From: Burkholderiaceae bacterium
Lineage (GTDB): Bacteria; Pseudomonadota; Gammaproteobacteria; Burkholderiales; Burkholderiaceae
Assembly: GCA_022701845.1 (NCBI GenBank)
Contig: JAKONS010000269.1
Coordinates: 1-14,279 of the forward strand
Length of the DNA stretch: 14,279 nt
Direction: 5' to 3'
Shown: positions 6,973 to 13,962 of the stretch, one piece after another
Layout: each line of letters begins with the position of its first letter
How positions within the stretch are numbered: position 1 is the first letter of the stretch
The notes under the pieces: model-generated
The model's database searches: none
What the model was told of the DNA's origin: nothing
What the model saw: the letters and a program-made list of their open reading frames with translations, nothing else
Translations under genes and position numbers: made by a program

Positions 6973-7789
6973 TTCTTCCGCCCCGCTCGTGCGGCTGCAC
7001 GACGTGCATCTACGCTTCGGCAGCAACGAGGTGCTCAAGGGCATCGACCTGGAGGTGCGACGCGGCCAGGCCGTGTCCATCATCGGGCCCTCGGGCTCGG
7101 GAAAATCGACCATCCTGCGCTGCATCACTGGCCTGCTGCGGCCCCAGCGCGGCGAGATCGAGGTCGGCAACACGCGGGTCGACACCCTGCGCAGCGAGCC
7201 CGCGCTCATCGACCTGCGCAAGCGGGTGGGTTTCGTATTCCAGCAATACAACCTGTTCCCGCACCTGACGGTGCTGGAAAACCTGGTCGTCGCGCCGGTC
7301 CGGGTGGTGGGCCGCGGGCGGCAGGAGGCGGAGGGCCAGGCCCGCCGCCTGCTGGAGAAGGTGCGGCTGGAGCACAAGGCCGGCGCCTATCCCGGCGAGC
7401 TGTCCGGCGGCCAGCAGCAGCGCGTGGCGATCGCCCGCGCGCTGGCGATGCGGCCCGAGCTGATCCTGTTCGACGAGGTCACCTCCGCGCTCGACCCGGA
7501 GACGGTCGGCGAGGTGCTCACCGTGATCCGCGAACTGGTCGACGAGGGCATGACCTGCGTGCTGGTCACCCACGAGATGCGTTTCGCCGAGGAGATCAGC
7601 GACGCGGTGTATTTCACCGAGGCCGGCCGCATCGTCGAGCACGGCCCGGCCGCGCGCATCTTCGGCGCGCCGGCCAACGAACGCACCCGCGCGTTCCTGC
7701 ATCGCGCGCTGGGCGAGGTGGCGCGGCGGCCGGCGGCCGACCCGCGTTTCGCCGGCCTCGATTTCGACCAGGTGCGGTTCTCGTACTGA
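6959..7789 (+). CDS. Amino-acid ABC transporter ATP-binding protein (GlnQ/HisP type)
   Basis: A 276-residue ABC ATPase with all core motifs: Walker A GPSGSGKS (43-50), Q-loop in FVFQQYNLFPHLTVLENL (93-110, typical of polar amino-acid ATPases), signature LSGGQQQR (148-155), Walker B LILFDE (168-173, catalytic Glu173), D-loop SALD and switch His205. The residue after the catalytic glutamate is Val174 where most family members have proline (DEVTSALDP versus DEPTSALDP); I believe this variant recurs in relatives. Compared with about 240 residues for GlnQ, there is a C-terminal extension after AFLHRAL (about 250-276) ending in an aromatic FDQVRFSY. It overlaps permease 2 by 14 nt and completes the importer served by the two binding proteins. 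Confidence 0.95.
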   Translation: MTAADSSAPLVRLHDVHLRFGSNEVLKGIDLEVRRGQAVSIIGPSGSGKSTILRCITGLLRPQRGEIEVGNTRVDTLRSEPALIDLRKRVGFVFQQYNLFPHLTVLENLVVAPVRVVGRGRQEAEGQARRLLEKVRLEHKAGAYPGELSGGQQQRVAIARALAMRPELILFDEVTSALDPETVGEVLTVIRELVDEGMTCVLVTHEMRFAEEISDAVYFTEAGRIVEHGPAARIFGAPANERTRAFLHRALGEVARRPAADPRFAGLDFDQVRFSY

Positions 7790-7815
7790 TTCCCCAGGAT
7801 TCCCGGAGACTTCCC

Positions 7816-9096
7816 ATGACATCCTCGTTTTCCGACACCGACACCGGCCGCATCGGCACCGAGCCGGCGACCGGTACGGTGCGCAGCCGCGACCTGGGTG
7901 CCGCCACCCGGCTGCTGCATGCCGGCGCGCCGGCCCTGCGGGAAGGCGCAGGCCCGGTCAACGTGCCGGTGGTGCGAACCAGCACCGTGCGTTTCGCCAG
8001 CGTGGCGGCGCTGGACGACGCCCACCACCGCCGCGCCGCCGGCGAGCGGGTCGCCTCCTACGGCCGCCACGGTCTCGACACCCACCGCGCACTGGAGGAC
8101 GCCGTCGTCGGCCTGGAGGGCGGCCATCGCGCCTTCCTGGCGCCTTCGGGCCTGTCGGCCATCACCCTGGTGCTGTTGGCGCTGCTCGAGCCCGGCGACC
8201 ATGCCCTGGTGGCCGACAGCGTGTATTCGCCGGTGCGCCGGGTCGATGCCACCCTGCTGCGCCGCTTCGGCATCGTGCTCGACTATTTCTCGCCGTCGCA
8301 GGACGACCTGGAAAGCCTGATCCGGCCGCGGACGCGGCTGCTGTACCTCGAATCGCCCAGCTCGCTGCTGTACGAAGTGCTCGACCTGCCGGCGCTGGCG
8401 GCCATCGCCCACCGGCACGGGCTCACGGTGGCCGCCGACAACACCTGGAGCGGCGGATGGTTCCACCGCCCCCTGGCGCTGGGCGCCGACATCGCGATCC
8501 AGGCCGCCACCAAGTACATCGCCGGCCATTCGGACCTGATGCAGGGCGTGGCGGTCAGCGGCGATGCCGGGCTGTCGCGCCGGCTCGCCACCACCTACGA
8601 GGCGCTCGGCCTCACCGTGGGCGCAGACGACGCCGCGCTGGCCCTGCGCGGGCTGCGAACGCTGCCGGTACGGCTGGCGCAGCACCAGCGCAACGCCACC
8701 CGGGTGGCGCAGTTCCTGCAGACGCATCCGGCGGTGGAGCGGGTGTTCTATCCCGCGCTGCCGGACCACCCCGGCCATGCGCTGTGGAAACGCGATTTCA
8801 GCGGCGCCAGCGGACTGGTGTCGTTCGCCTTCGGCGACGCCGATGCGGCGCAGGCCCGTGCCTTCGTCGACGCGCTGACGCTCTACGGCATCGGCGCCTC
8901 GTGGGGCGGCTACGAAAGCCTGGCACTGATCGCCGCGCCCGAACGGCTGGCCGAACACAGCGTCTGGCGCGGCCGGCAGCCGGTGGTGCGGCTGCACATC
9001 GGGCTCGAGGACGCCGACGACCTGATCGCCGACCTGGCGCAGGCCTTCGAGGCGGCGCACCGCACGGCCGGCGCCGCGCGGCTGGCGCCGGCCTGA
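7816..9096 (+). CDS. metC: Cystathionine beta-lyase-type PLP C-S lyase
   Basis: A 426-residue member of the Cys/Met-metabolism PLP family. Schiff-base Lys233 lies in AATKYIAGHSDLM. Tyr82 and Arg84 in SYGRHGLDTHRALE contact the PLP phosphate of the neighbouring subunit. Asp208 in AADNTWSGG pairs with the pyridine nitrogen, and Arg392 in VVRLHIGLED binds the substrate carboxylate. GASWGGYESL (360-369) is the MetC-type C-terminal motif, which favours beta-lyase over gamma-synthase activity. Such enzymes split cystathionine and often cystine, djenkolate or S-alkylcysteines into thiol or persulfide, pyruvate and ammonia. GGAG at 7805-7808 precedes the start, only 26 nt after the ATPase stop, so it is very likely in the transporter operon. 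About 25 residues precede the usual family start. This context argues for a catabolic rather than methionine-biosynthetic role. Confidence 0.88.
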   Translation: MTSSFSDTDTGRIGTEPATGTVRSRDLGAATRLLHAGAPALREGAGPVNVPVVRTSTVRFASVAALDDAHHRRAAGERVASYGRHGLDTHRALEDAVVGLEGGHRAFLAPSGLSAITLVLLALLEPGDHALVADSVYSPVRRVDATLLRRFGIVLDYFSPSQDDLESLIRPRTRLLYLESPSSLLYEVLDLPALAAIAHRHGLTVAADNTWSGGWFHRPLALGADIAIQAATKYIAGHSDLMQGVAVSGDAGLSRRLATTYEALGLTVGADDAALALRGLRTLPVRLAQHQRNATRVAQFLQTHPAVERVFYPALPDHPGHALWKRDFSGASGLVSFAFGDADAAQARAFVDALTLYGIGASWGGYESLALIAAPERLAEHSVWRGRQPVVRLHIGLEDADDLIADLAQAFEAAHRTAGAARLAPA

Positions 9097-9112
9097 GCGC
9101 GTCGGCCCGTCG

Positions 9113-9151
9113 CTCCTCCTTGTTCTTCTTCCGCTTCCTTCCTTCCGTTCC
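9113..9151 (+). other. Polypyrimidine tract ahead of mop
   Basis: A 39-nt run in which all but three bases (G at 9122, 9133 and 9147) are C or T lies in the 87-nt gap between the C-S lyase and mop genes. It is unlike the surrounding GC-balanced sequence. In RNA it would be unstructured and could serve as a Rho-loading or ribosome-standby region; no intrinsic terminator is present in the gap. Confidence 0.45.
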
Positions 9152-9183
9152 AGACCGTCAACCACCACCCCAAGGCATCCACC

Positions 9184-9399
9184 ATGAGCATCAAGGCCAT
9201 CAACGTTCGCAACCAGTTCAAGGGCAAGGTCAGCGAGATCATCCGCGGCGACGTCGTCTCCGAAGTCGACGTGCAGACGCCCTGGGGCATCGTCACCTCG
9301 GTCATCACCACCCGGTCGGTCGACGACCTGGAACTGGTGGTCGGCTCGGAGGTGGTGGCGCTGGTCAAGTCGACCGAGGTGTCCCTCGCCAAACTGTGA
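9184..9399 (+). CDS. mop: Single-domain molybdopterin/oxyanion-binding protein (Mop, TOBE fold)
   Basis: A 71-residue protein matching the Mop/molbindin domain throughout: SIKAINVRNQFKGKV at the N-terminus (usual form SARNQLKGxV), the central VTSVITTRSVDDLEL and the terminal GSEVVALVKSTEVSL. Proteins of this size assemble as hexamers that bind molybdate or tungstate oxyanions in the cytoplasm, acting as storage or buffering factors for molybdenum cofactor enzymes. AAGG at 9172-9175 is the ribosome site. No molybdate transporter or molybdoenzyme gene is in the window. Its position beside sulfur genes may point to a molybdenum-dependent sulfite-oxidising enzyme elsewhere, but this is inference. 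It runs convergently into the dioxygenase-rhodanese gene. Confidence 0.9.
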   Translation: MSIKAINVRNQFKGKVSEIIRGDVVSEVDVQTPWGIVTSVITTRSVDDLELVVGSEVVALVKSTEVSLAKL

Positions 9400-9402
9400 A
9401 TC

Positions 9403-9458
9403 GAAGCCCGGGGCCGGGGCAGGGCGCGGGTGCCCGGCCCCGGCCCCGGCCCTGCTTC
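9403..9458. terminator. GC-rich hairpin between convergent genes, candidate bidirectional terminator
   Basis: The 57-nt gap holds a long inverted repeat. GGGGCCGGGGC (9410-9420) is perfectly complementary to GCCCCGGCCCC (9437-9447). An inner GGGC/GCCC pair (9422-9425, 9432-9435) closes a 6-nt loop, and an outer GAAGC/GCTTC pair (9403-9407, 9454-9458) flanks it. The right arm reaches into the stop codon of the minus-strand gene. No U-run follows on either strand, so it may block transcription only weakly, or protect both 3' ends. Confidence 0.5.
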
Positions 9459-11661
9459 ATCCGGCCGCCGGCACCAGGCGGATGCCGGTCTCGCCTTCCC
9501 GCTCCAGCTGTTCCACCAGCCCCAGCTCCCACGCCAGGTAGTCGCGAAAGCCCGCGTCGCGCCGCGACAGGTCGGCATGGTGGTAGGGGCTGAACCAGTG
9601 GTCGTCGTCGCCGGTCAGCACGCCGTCGGCGCCGGACGCGGTGGCCAGACCGGCGGCCACCCAGGCATCGGTTCCGCCGACCAGCGCCCGCACATCGCGG
9701 CCGCTGCGCTGGGCCAGCTCGGCGGCCACCAGCCGCGCCAGCACGCCGTCGGGCGAGGTGATCAGCACGGTGTCGGTCGCCGGCAGGCGCGCCACGATGG
9801 CTTCCAGCCGGTCCGGTACCGCGAAGAACGCACCGGCGGCATGCCGGCGCTCGTAGGGCGCGCGCCGGTCCACGTCGTACAGATGCGCGGTGCCCGCCGC
9901 CAGCAGGGTCGCCGCCTGGCCGACCGACAGCACCCGCGCGGCGGTGCGTGTCGGCTGCACCGCGACCGGTTCGGCGCCGGTCAGCAACACCGCCTGCGGC
10001 GGCGGCGCGAACACGAACACCTCGTGGCCGCCGAGCTGGGCCAGCCAGGCGCCGGTGGTCAGCGCCCGCACGCCGTCCCAGTCGGCCAGCACGACGCGGG
10101 CGCGGCGGGTGGCCAGGTATTCGTCGGTGGCCTGCACCAGCTGGCCGCCGGGCGCCCAGCGCCAGCCGGCCAGGTGGCCGGCGCGGTATTCCTCGCGGCT
10201 GCGGATGTCGAAGCGATACAGCGAGCGTTCGCCTGCCTCGGCCTCGAAGGCGGCGAGCTGCGCGGCGTCGATGCGTCGCACGCCGGCGCGCCGGGCGACG
10301 TCGGCCGCCTGCGTGCGGGCGTCGGCCAGGGCTTTTTCGCCCGGCTCCGGCAGCGGTGCGGCGCGCCCGTGGGCCAGCGAGCGGCCGGACAGCAGCCAGG
10401 CCATGGTGCCGTCCCGCAGCGACACCACCGGGTTGGGAATGCCCGCGTCGATCAGCGTCTGCGCGCCGACGATGCTGCGGGTGCGGCCGGCGCAGTTCAC
10501 CACCACCAGCGTGGTCGGGTCGGGTGCCAGTTCGCCGATGCGGTAGACCAGCTCGGCCCCCGGCAGGTTGTGCGCGAAGGGCAGGCTGAAGTCGGCGAAC
10601 TCCTCCGGCGTGCGGCTGTCGACCACCACCAGCGCGTCGCCGCGTTCGATCCGCTGGTGCAGCTCGTCCACCGACACCCACGGGGTGTGTTTGCGGTGTT
10701 CGACGACCTCGCCGAAAGCCTTGCTGTGCACATTGCTGCCGGTGAAGGTTTCATGGCCCGCCGCGGCCCAGCCGTCGGTGCCGCCCTGCAGCACCGACAA
10801 GTTGCGCCAGCCCAGCCGTACCAGCTTGGCGGCGGCCCGGTGCGCCAGCGATTCGTCGGCATCGACCAGCACGATGCGGGTGTCGCGCCGGGGCACCAGC
10901 CGGTCGATCGACAGCTCCAGCCGCCATGCCGGCGCCGAGGCGGCGAACAACAGATGCCCGTGGGTGAAGACACCGGTTTCGCGCACGTCCAGCACGGCGA
11001 TCTCCTCGCCGTCGAAGAGAGCCGCCTTCAACGCCTGCGCGGTGATCGCCGGATGGCGGATCTCCTTGGGTGGCGAGAAGCGGCGGTAGCTGCCGCCTTC
11101 GGTGCCCTCGAAAACCACCCGCCGGTCGAGCAGTTCCAGCGCGCGCCCGTAGAAGTGCAGGTGCAGCCCGGGCTGGTCGCCGATGAGCTCGATGGTGTGC
11201 ACGTCGGTGGGCGACAGCACCACCGCGCTGCCGGCGTGCACATCCTGCGTGCGCAGGGCCACCAGCCGGTCGTGGCCGGGCTGCAGCGTCGGCTCGCGCC
11301 GGTAGAACACGTTGCGCTCGTCGCCGGAGATGCCGGCGATGACGGCCCAGGTGGTGTGGTCGTGCGGTGGCTGCGACTTGCCCGGCAGCCCGGCCGACAC
11401 ATACAGCGCGAAGCCGCCGTCGAGGTCTTCGGCCAGGCGGTAGACCTGCGACGGTCGATCCGCCGACACCGGGAAATGCGCCGGCGGGAACAGGGCGTTC
11501 TGCAGGCCGAGCGTCACCAGCGCGTCGGCCACCGCCGGCAGTCCGGTCTCGCCGGCGGCCAGCAGGCTCCGGGCCAAGTGCAGGAAGGCGTCGACGGCGC
11601 GGGTGCGCTGGCTGGCGATGTCGTTGCCGGCGGCATCGACGGGTAGTTCGGTCAGGCTCAT
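9457..11661 (-). CDS. Cysteine-dioxygenase-like cupin fused to four rhodanese domains
   Basis: A 734-residue multidomain protein. Residues 1-200 form a cysteine-dioxygenase-like cupin: PPHDHTTWAVI gives His100 and His102, and DVHTIEL gives His155, matching the three-histidine iron site of thiol dioxygenases. Four rhodanese-like domains follow at about 205-308, 325-432, 460-555 and 570-680. Only the second keeps the catalytic cysteine, Cys390 in VVNCAGRTRS. The equivalent loops in domains 1, 3 and 4 read VDADE, ADWDG and TSPDG. Each has traces of the fold (DVRE, DSRTPEEF, DIRSREEY, DRRAPYE; QGGTDGW, VGGTDAW). A 50-residue tail ends the protein. The expected role is oxidation of a thiol or persulfide and sulfur transfer in the cytoplasm; there is no signal peptide. 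GGAG lies about 11 nt upstream of the start. The exact thiol substrate is not resolved. Confidence 0.9.
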   Translation of the reverse strand: MSLTELPVDAAGNDIASQRTRAVDAFLHLARSLLAAGETGLPAVADALVTLGLQNALFPPAHFPVSADRPSQVYRLAEDLDGGFALYVSAGLPGKSQPPHDHTTWAVIAGISGDERNVFYRREPTLQPGHDRLVALRTQDVHAGSAVVLSPTDVHTIELIGDQPGLHLHFYGRALELLDRRVVFEGTEGGSYRRFSPPKEIRHPAITAQALKAALFDGEEIAVLDVRETGVFTHGHLLFAASAPAWRLELSIDRLVPRRDTRIVLVDADESLAHRAAAKLVRLGWRNLSVLQGGTDGWAAAGHETFTGSNVHSKAFGEVVEHRKHTPWVSVDELHQRIERGDALVVVDSRTPEEFADFSLPFAHNLPGAELVYRIGELAPDPTTLVVVNCAGRTRSIVGAQTLIDAGIPNPVVSLRDGTMAWLLSGRSLAHGRAAPLPEPGEKALADARTQAADVARRAGVRRIDAAQLAAFEAEAGERSLYRFDIRSREEYRAGHLAGWRWAPGGQLVQATDEYLATRRARVVLADWDGVRALTTGAWLAQLGGHEVFVFAPPPQAVLLTGAEPVAVQPTRTAARVLSVGQAATLLAAGTAHLYDVDRRAPYERRHAAGAFFAVPDRLEAIVARLPATDTVLITSPDGVLARLVAAELAQRSGRDVRALVGGTDAWVAAGLATASGADGVLTGDDDHWFSPYHHADLSRRDAGFRDYLAWELGLVEQLEREGETGIRLVPAAG

Positions 11662-11853
11662 GGGGCGAGGGTCTCCACGGGAATCGAAGAAAGAAAGAAG
11701 CGAAGGAACGGGGCCGCCAGCGTAGGCAGCGGGCCGTGCCCCCGCCAGGAAGCTTTTCGCGCATGCTTATCCGGACTCCTTCGTTCGCCCGCGGCGGGTG
11801 CGCGCCTAGATTCGGTCGCATCGGGCTCGTCGCCCATCGCCCTCGGGATCACC
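11662..11853. promoter_or_regulatory. Divergent intergenic region, shared promoter space
   Basis: These 192 nt separate the divergently transcribed dioxygenase-rhodanese and Bug binding-protein genes and must hold promoters for both. On the minus strand, positions 11708-11686 form a pyrimidine tract with a single G in the leader of the fusion gene. An AT-richer patch (11751-11771, including CTTATCC) lies mid-region. For the plus strand, TAGATT at 11807-11812 with TTCGCC at 11784-11789 (17-nt spacing) is a weak sigma-70 candidate. No regulator gene adjoins. Confidence 0.35.
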
Positions 11854-12891
11854 ATGCCGCTCTTCACGAAAAACCGCACCGCCGCCCGCACGCCGCCGAC
11901 CGCATTCCCGCCGCTGCGGCGTCTCGCACGTGGCTCGCTCGTCGGCCTGCTCCTGCTGCCGGGCCTGTGGGCCCAGGCCCAGCCCGACGACGCCGCCTAT
12001 CCGGCCAAGCCGGTAAAGATCGTGGTGCCGGTGGCCGCCGGCGGCAGCGCCGACAAGCTCACCCGCCTGGTGGCCGAGAAGCTCACCGAGAAATGGGGGC
12101 AGGCGGTGGTGGTGGAGAACGTCGTGGGCGCCAGCGGCACCATCGGCGCCACGCGGGTGGCCCGGGCGCCGGCAGACGGCTACACCCTGATGGAGCAGGG
12201 CGAGGGCCTGACGCTCAACGCGATCCTCTACCGCGACCTGCCCTACGACGGCACCAACGCGTTCGTGCCGGTCATCAAGGCGGTGGTCAACCCGCAGATC
12301 CTGGTGGTGAACCCGGCCACCGGCATCAAGACCTTCGCGGCCTATCTGGCGCGCGCCCGCGCCCAGCCGGAATCCATCAGCCTGGGCCTGCCCGGCAATG
12401 GCGGCATCGCCCAGGTGGCGCACGAAATCATCAGCCAGCAGACCGGCGCGAAGGTCAACTACATACCGTATTCCGGCGGCGGCCCGGCCACGCTCGACGT
12501 GCTGGCCGGCCATACCGACGCGACCCTCATCACCCTGGCCGCGGTGACCGAATACGTGCGGGCCGGCAAGCTGCGGGCGCTGGCGGTGACCACCCCGTAC
12601 CGATCGCCGGCACTGCCCGACGTGCCGACGATGGCCGAGGCCGGACTGCCCGGTTTCTCGGTCGAGAGCTGGCAGGGTTTCTTCGCGCCGGCCGGCACGC
12701 CGACCGCCATCGTCGAGAAGATCAACCGCGACATCGCCGCAGTACTGCGCACCCCCGATGTCCAGGCCCGGCTGACCGACATGGGCTTCAAGGTGGCGGG
12801 CGGCAGCCCTGCGGAACTGGCGGAAAGCCTGCGCGCCGAGAAGCCGCGCTACGCGCAAGCCATCAGGACGGCCGGCATCGCCCTGCGCTGA
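11854..12891 (+). CDS. Bug-family (TctC-like) periplasmic solute-binding protein
   Basis: A 345-residue tripartite tricarboxylate receptor family protein. A long basic n-region (to about residue 26), the core GSLVGLLLLPGLWA and AQA form the signal peptide (cleavage near 43). The mature part begins with YPAKPVKIVVPVAAGGSADKLTR (49-71), equivalent to the VPFxPGGxxDxxAR ligand loop, with Asp67 at the usual carboxylate-contacting position. VVVENVVGASGTIG (85-98) corresponds to the VENKPGAGGxxG segment, and NYIPYSGGGPATLDVLAG (202-219) to the VPYKGxxPALxDLxxG loop. Bug proteins bind carboxylates or small organic acids and are hugely amplified in Burkholderiales. No TctA/TctB membrane genes are in the window, so it is an orphan receptor. 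It is transcribed divergently from the dioxygenase-rhodanese gene and ends before a strong terminator. The ligand is unknown. No strong ribosome site is seen; the start is chosen by signal peptide. Confidence 0.92.
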   Translation: MPLFTKNRTAARTPPTAFPPLRRLARGSLVGLLLLPGLWAQAQPDDAAYPAKPVKIVVPVAAGGSADKLTRLVAEKLTEKWGQAVVVENVVGASGTIGATRVARAPADGYTLMEQGEGLTLNAILYRDLPYDGTNAFVPVIKAVVNPQILVVNPATGIKTFAAYLARARAQPESISLGLPGNGGIAQVAHEIISQQTGAKVNYIPYSGGGPATLDVLAGHTDATLITLAAVTEYVRAGKLRALAVTTPYRSPALPDVPTMAEAGLPGFSVESWQGFFAPAGTPTAIVEKINRDIAAVLRTPDVQARLTDMGFKVAGGSPAELAESLRAEKPRYAQAIRTAGIALR

Positions 12892-12940
12892 GCGGCTTCT
12901 TCCTGTCCTCCCGACCTCTTTCGGTGTCGGCGGCCCTTGG

Positions 12941-12968
12941 CCCGCTTCGTGTGAAGCGGGTCTTTTTT
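12941..12968 (+). terminator. Intrinsic terminator of the Bug gene
   Basis: A perfect 8-bp stem, CCCGCTTC (12941-12948) and GAAGCGGG (12953-12960), with loop GTGT is followed directly by TCTTTTTT (12961-12968). This is a textbook rho-independent terminator about 50 nt after the Bug stop codon. On the opposite strand the T-run would precede the stem, so it should act only on plus-strand transcripts. Confidence 0.93.
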
Positions 12969-12984
12969 GCGCGCCGGGGCCCGC

Positions 12985-13914
12985 TCAATAGCCGGCCGCC
13001 CGGTCCACCTCGTTCAGCAGCGGGCGGTCTGCCAGGAGCCGCTCGACGTTGTCCGCGATCTGCCCGACGACGGCCTGCATCGGCAGCACCGCCGCCATGT
13101 GGGGCGTCACGATGAGCCGGGGGTGTTCCCAGAGCCGGTGGCCGACCGGCAGCGGCTCTTTTTCGAACACGTCGACGAGCGCGCCACCGAGCTGCCCCGA
13201 GTCGAGCGCGGCGATCAGGTCGTCCTCGACCAGGTGCGGGCCACGGCCGCAATGGATCAGCTTGGCGCCCGGCGTCATGCGCTGAAAGAGGGGGGCGCCG
13301 AGGATCCTCTGCGTCGTCGGCGTGAGCGGCAGGACGCAGATCACGACTTCCAGTCCGTCGAGGAACGCATCCAGTTGCCCGTCGCCCGCGAACACCTCGA
13401 CCCCGTCGAGCGGGTGTGCCGAGCGCGACCAGCCGCGCACGCGGTAGCGCTGGTGGACGAGCGCCTCGGCGATCGCCGAGCCGATGCGGCCCAGTCCCAT
13501 GATGCCGATCGCGATGTCCTGCGCGGCCCGGTTCGGCGGGCGCTGCCACTGGCCCTGGCGCTGGTTGCGCAGCGCGATGTCGAAGCCGCGGTGGAAATGC
13601 AGCGTTCCCCACAGCGCGTATTCGACCATGCGCTGCGCATGCGCGGTATCGACGACGCGGCACACCGGCACGTCCGGTGGCAGGGTGCCGTCGCGCAGCA
13701 GGTTGTCCACGCCCGCGCCGATCGAATGGATGAGCCGCACCCCGCGCAGGTGGGCCCAGGTGCCCGCGGGCTGGTCCCAGCAGACGGCGACACTCGCCTC
13801 GTGCGCGGCCGCTTCGGTGGAACGCACGATCTCCCAGTCCGGCAGTCGCGCCCGCAGCAGGCCCTCGATCGGCGTGGAGTAGAGGTAGGAACCGGCAACG
13901 GCGAGCCGCTTCAT
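12985..13914 (-). CDS. ghrA: NAD(P)-dependent 2-hydroxyacid dehydrogenase (glyoxylate/hydroxypyruvate reductase A type)
   Basis: 309 residues from ATG 13914, close to the usual GhrA length. The Rossmann motif GLGRIG (140-145) is intact. Catalytic Arg224 (HCGRGP), Glu253 (FEKEPLP) and His272 (TPHMAA) form the Arg-Glu-His set of the D-isomer-specific 2-hydroxyacid dehydrogenases. GAGVDNLL (67-74) is the substrate-side segment, and LWEHPRLIVTPH is characteristic of the GhrA branch. It would reduce glyoxylate, hydroxypyruvate or a related 2-oxo acid. An in-frame GTG at 13947 would add 11 residues (MASTPSRPYPP); it lies 15 nt after the preceding gene's stop. Neither start has a clear ribosome site, and ATG is preferred because the family begins directly with the first strand. 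The gene probably shares an operon with the aminotransferase just upstream. Confidence 0.9.
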   Translation of the reverse strand: MKRLAVAGSYLYSTPIEGLLRARLPDWEIVRSTEAAAHEASVAVCWDQPAGTWAHLRGVRLIHSIGAGVDNLLRDGTLPPDVPVCRVVDTAHAQRMVEYALWGTLHFHRGFDIALRNQRQGQWQRPPNRAAQDIAIGIMGLGRIGSAIAEALVHQRYRVRGWSRSAHPLDGVEVFAGDGQLDAFLDGLEVVICVLPLTPTTQRILGAPLFQRMTPGAKLIHCGRGPHLVEDDLIAALDSGQLGGALVDVFEKEPLPVGHRLWEHPRLIVTPHMAAVLPMQAVVGQIADNVERLLADRPLLNEVDRAAGY

Positions 13915-13962
13915 CGGCGGATACGGTCGGGAGGGTGTCGAAGCCACAGGAGGTCGGCAGCG

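Noticed and set aside
7124..7500. Val in place of Pro after the Walker B glutamate of the ATPase as a sign of inactivity
   Set aside because: All catalytic motifs are intact, and I believe DEV variants recur in related amino-acid transporter ATPases, so it is noted but not treated as a defect.
9406..9460. Repeated GGCC/GGGG runs as a possible CRISPR or mobile-element repeat
   Set aside because: There is one hairpin only, with no repeat-spacer structure, transposase or target-site duplication.
9430..11646. A 738-codon open frame on the plus strand opposite the dioxygenase-rhodanese gene
   Set aside because: It is longer than the real gene but has Gly/Ala/Gln/His-rich content and no domains, while the minus strand encodes five recognisable domains.
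11750..11768. AAGC/GCTT short inverted repeat in the divergent intergenic region as an operator
   Set aside because: Only 4 bp arms with an 11-nt spacer; expected by chance.
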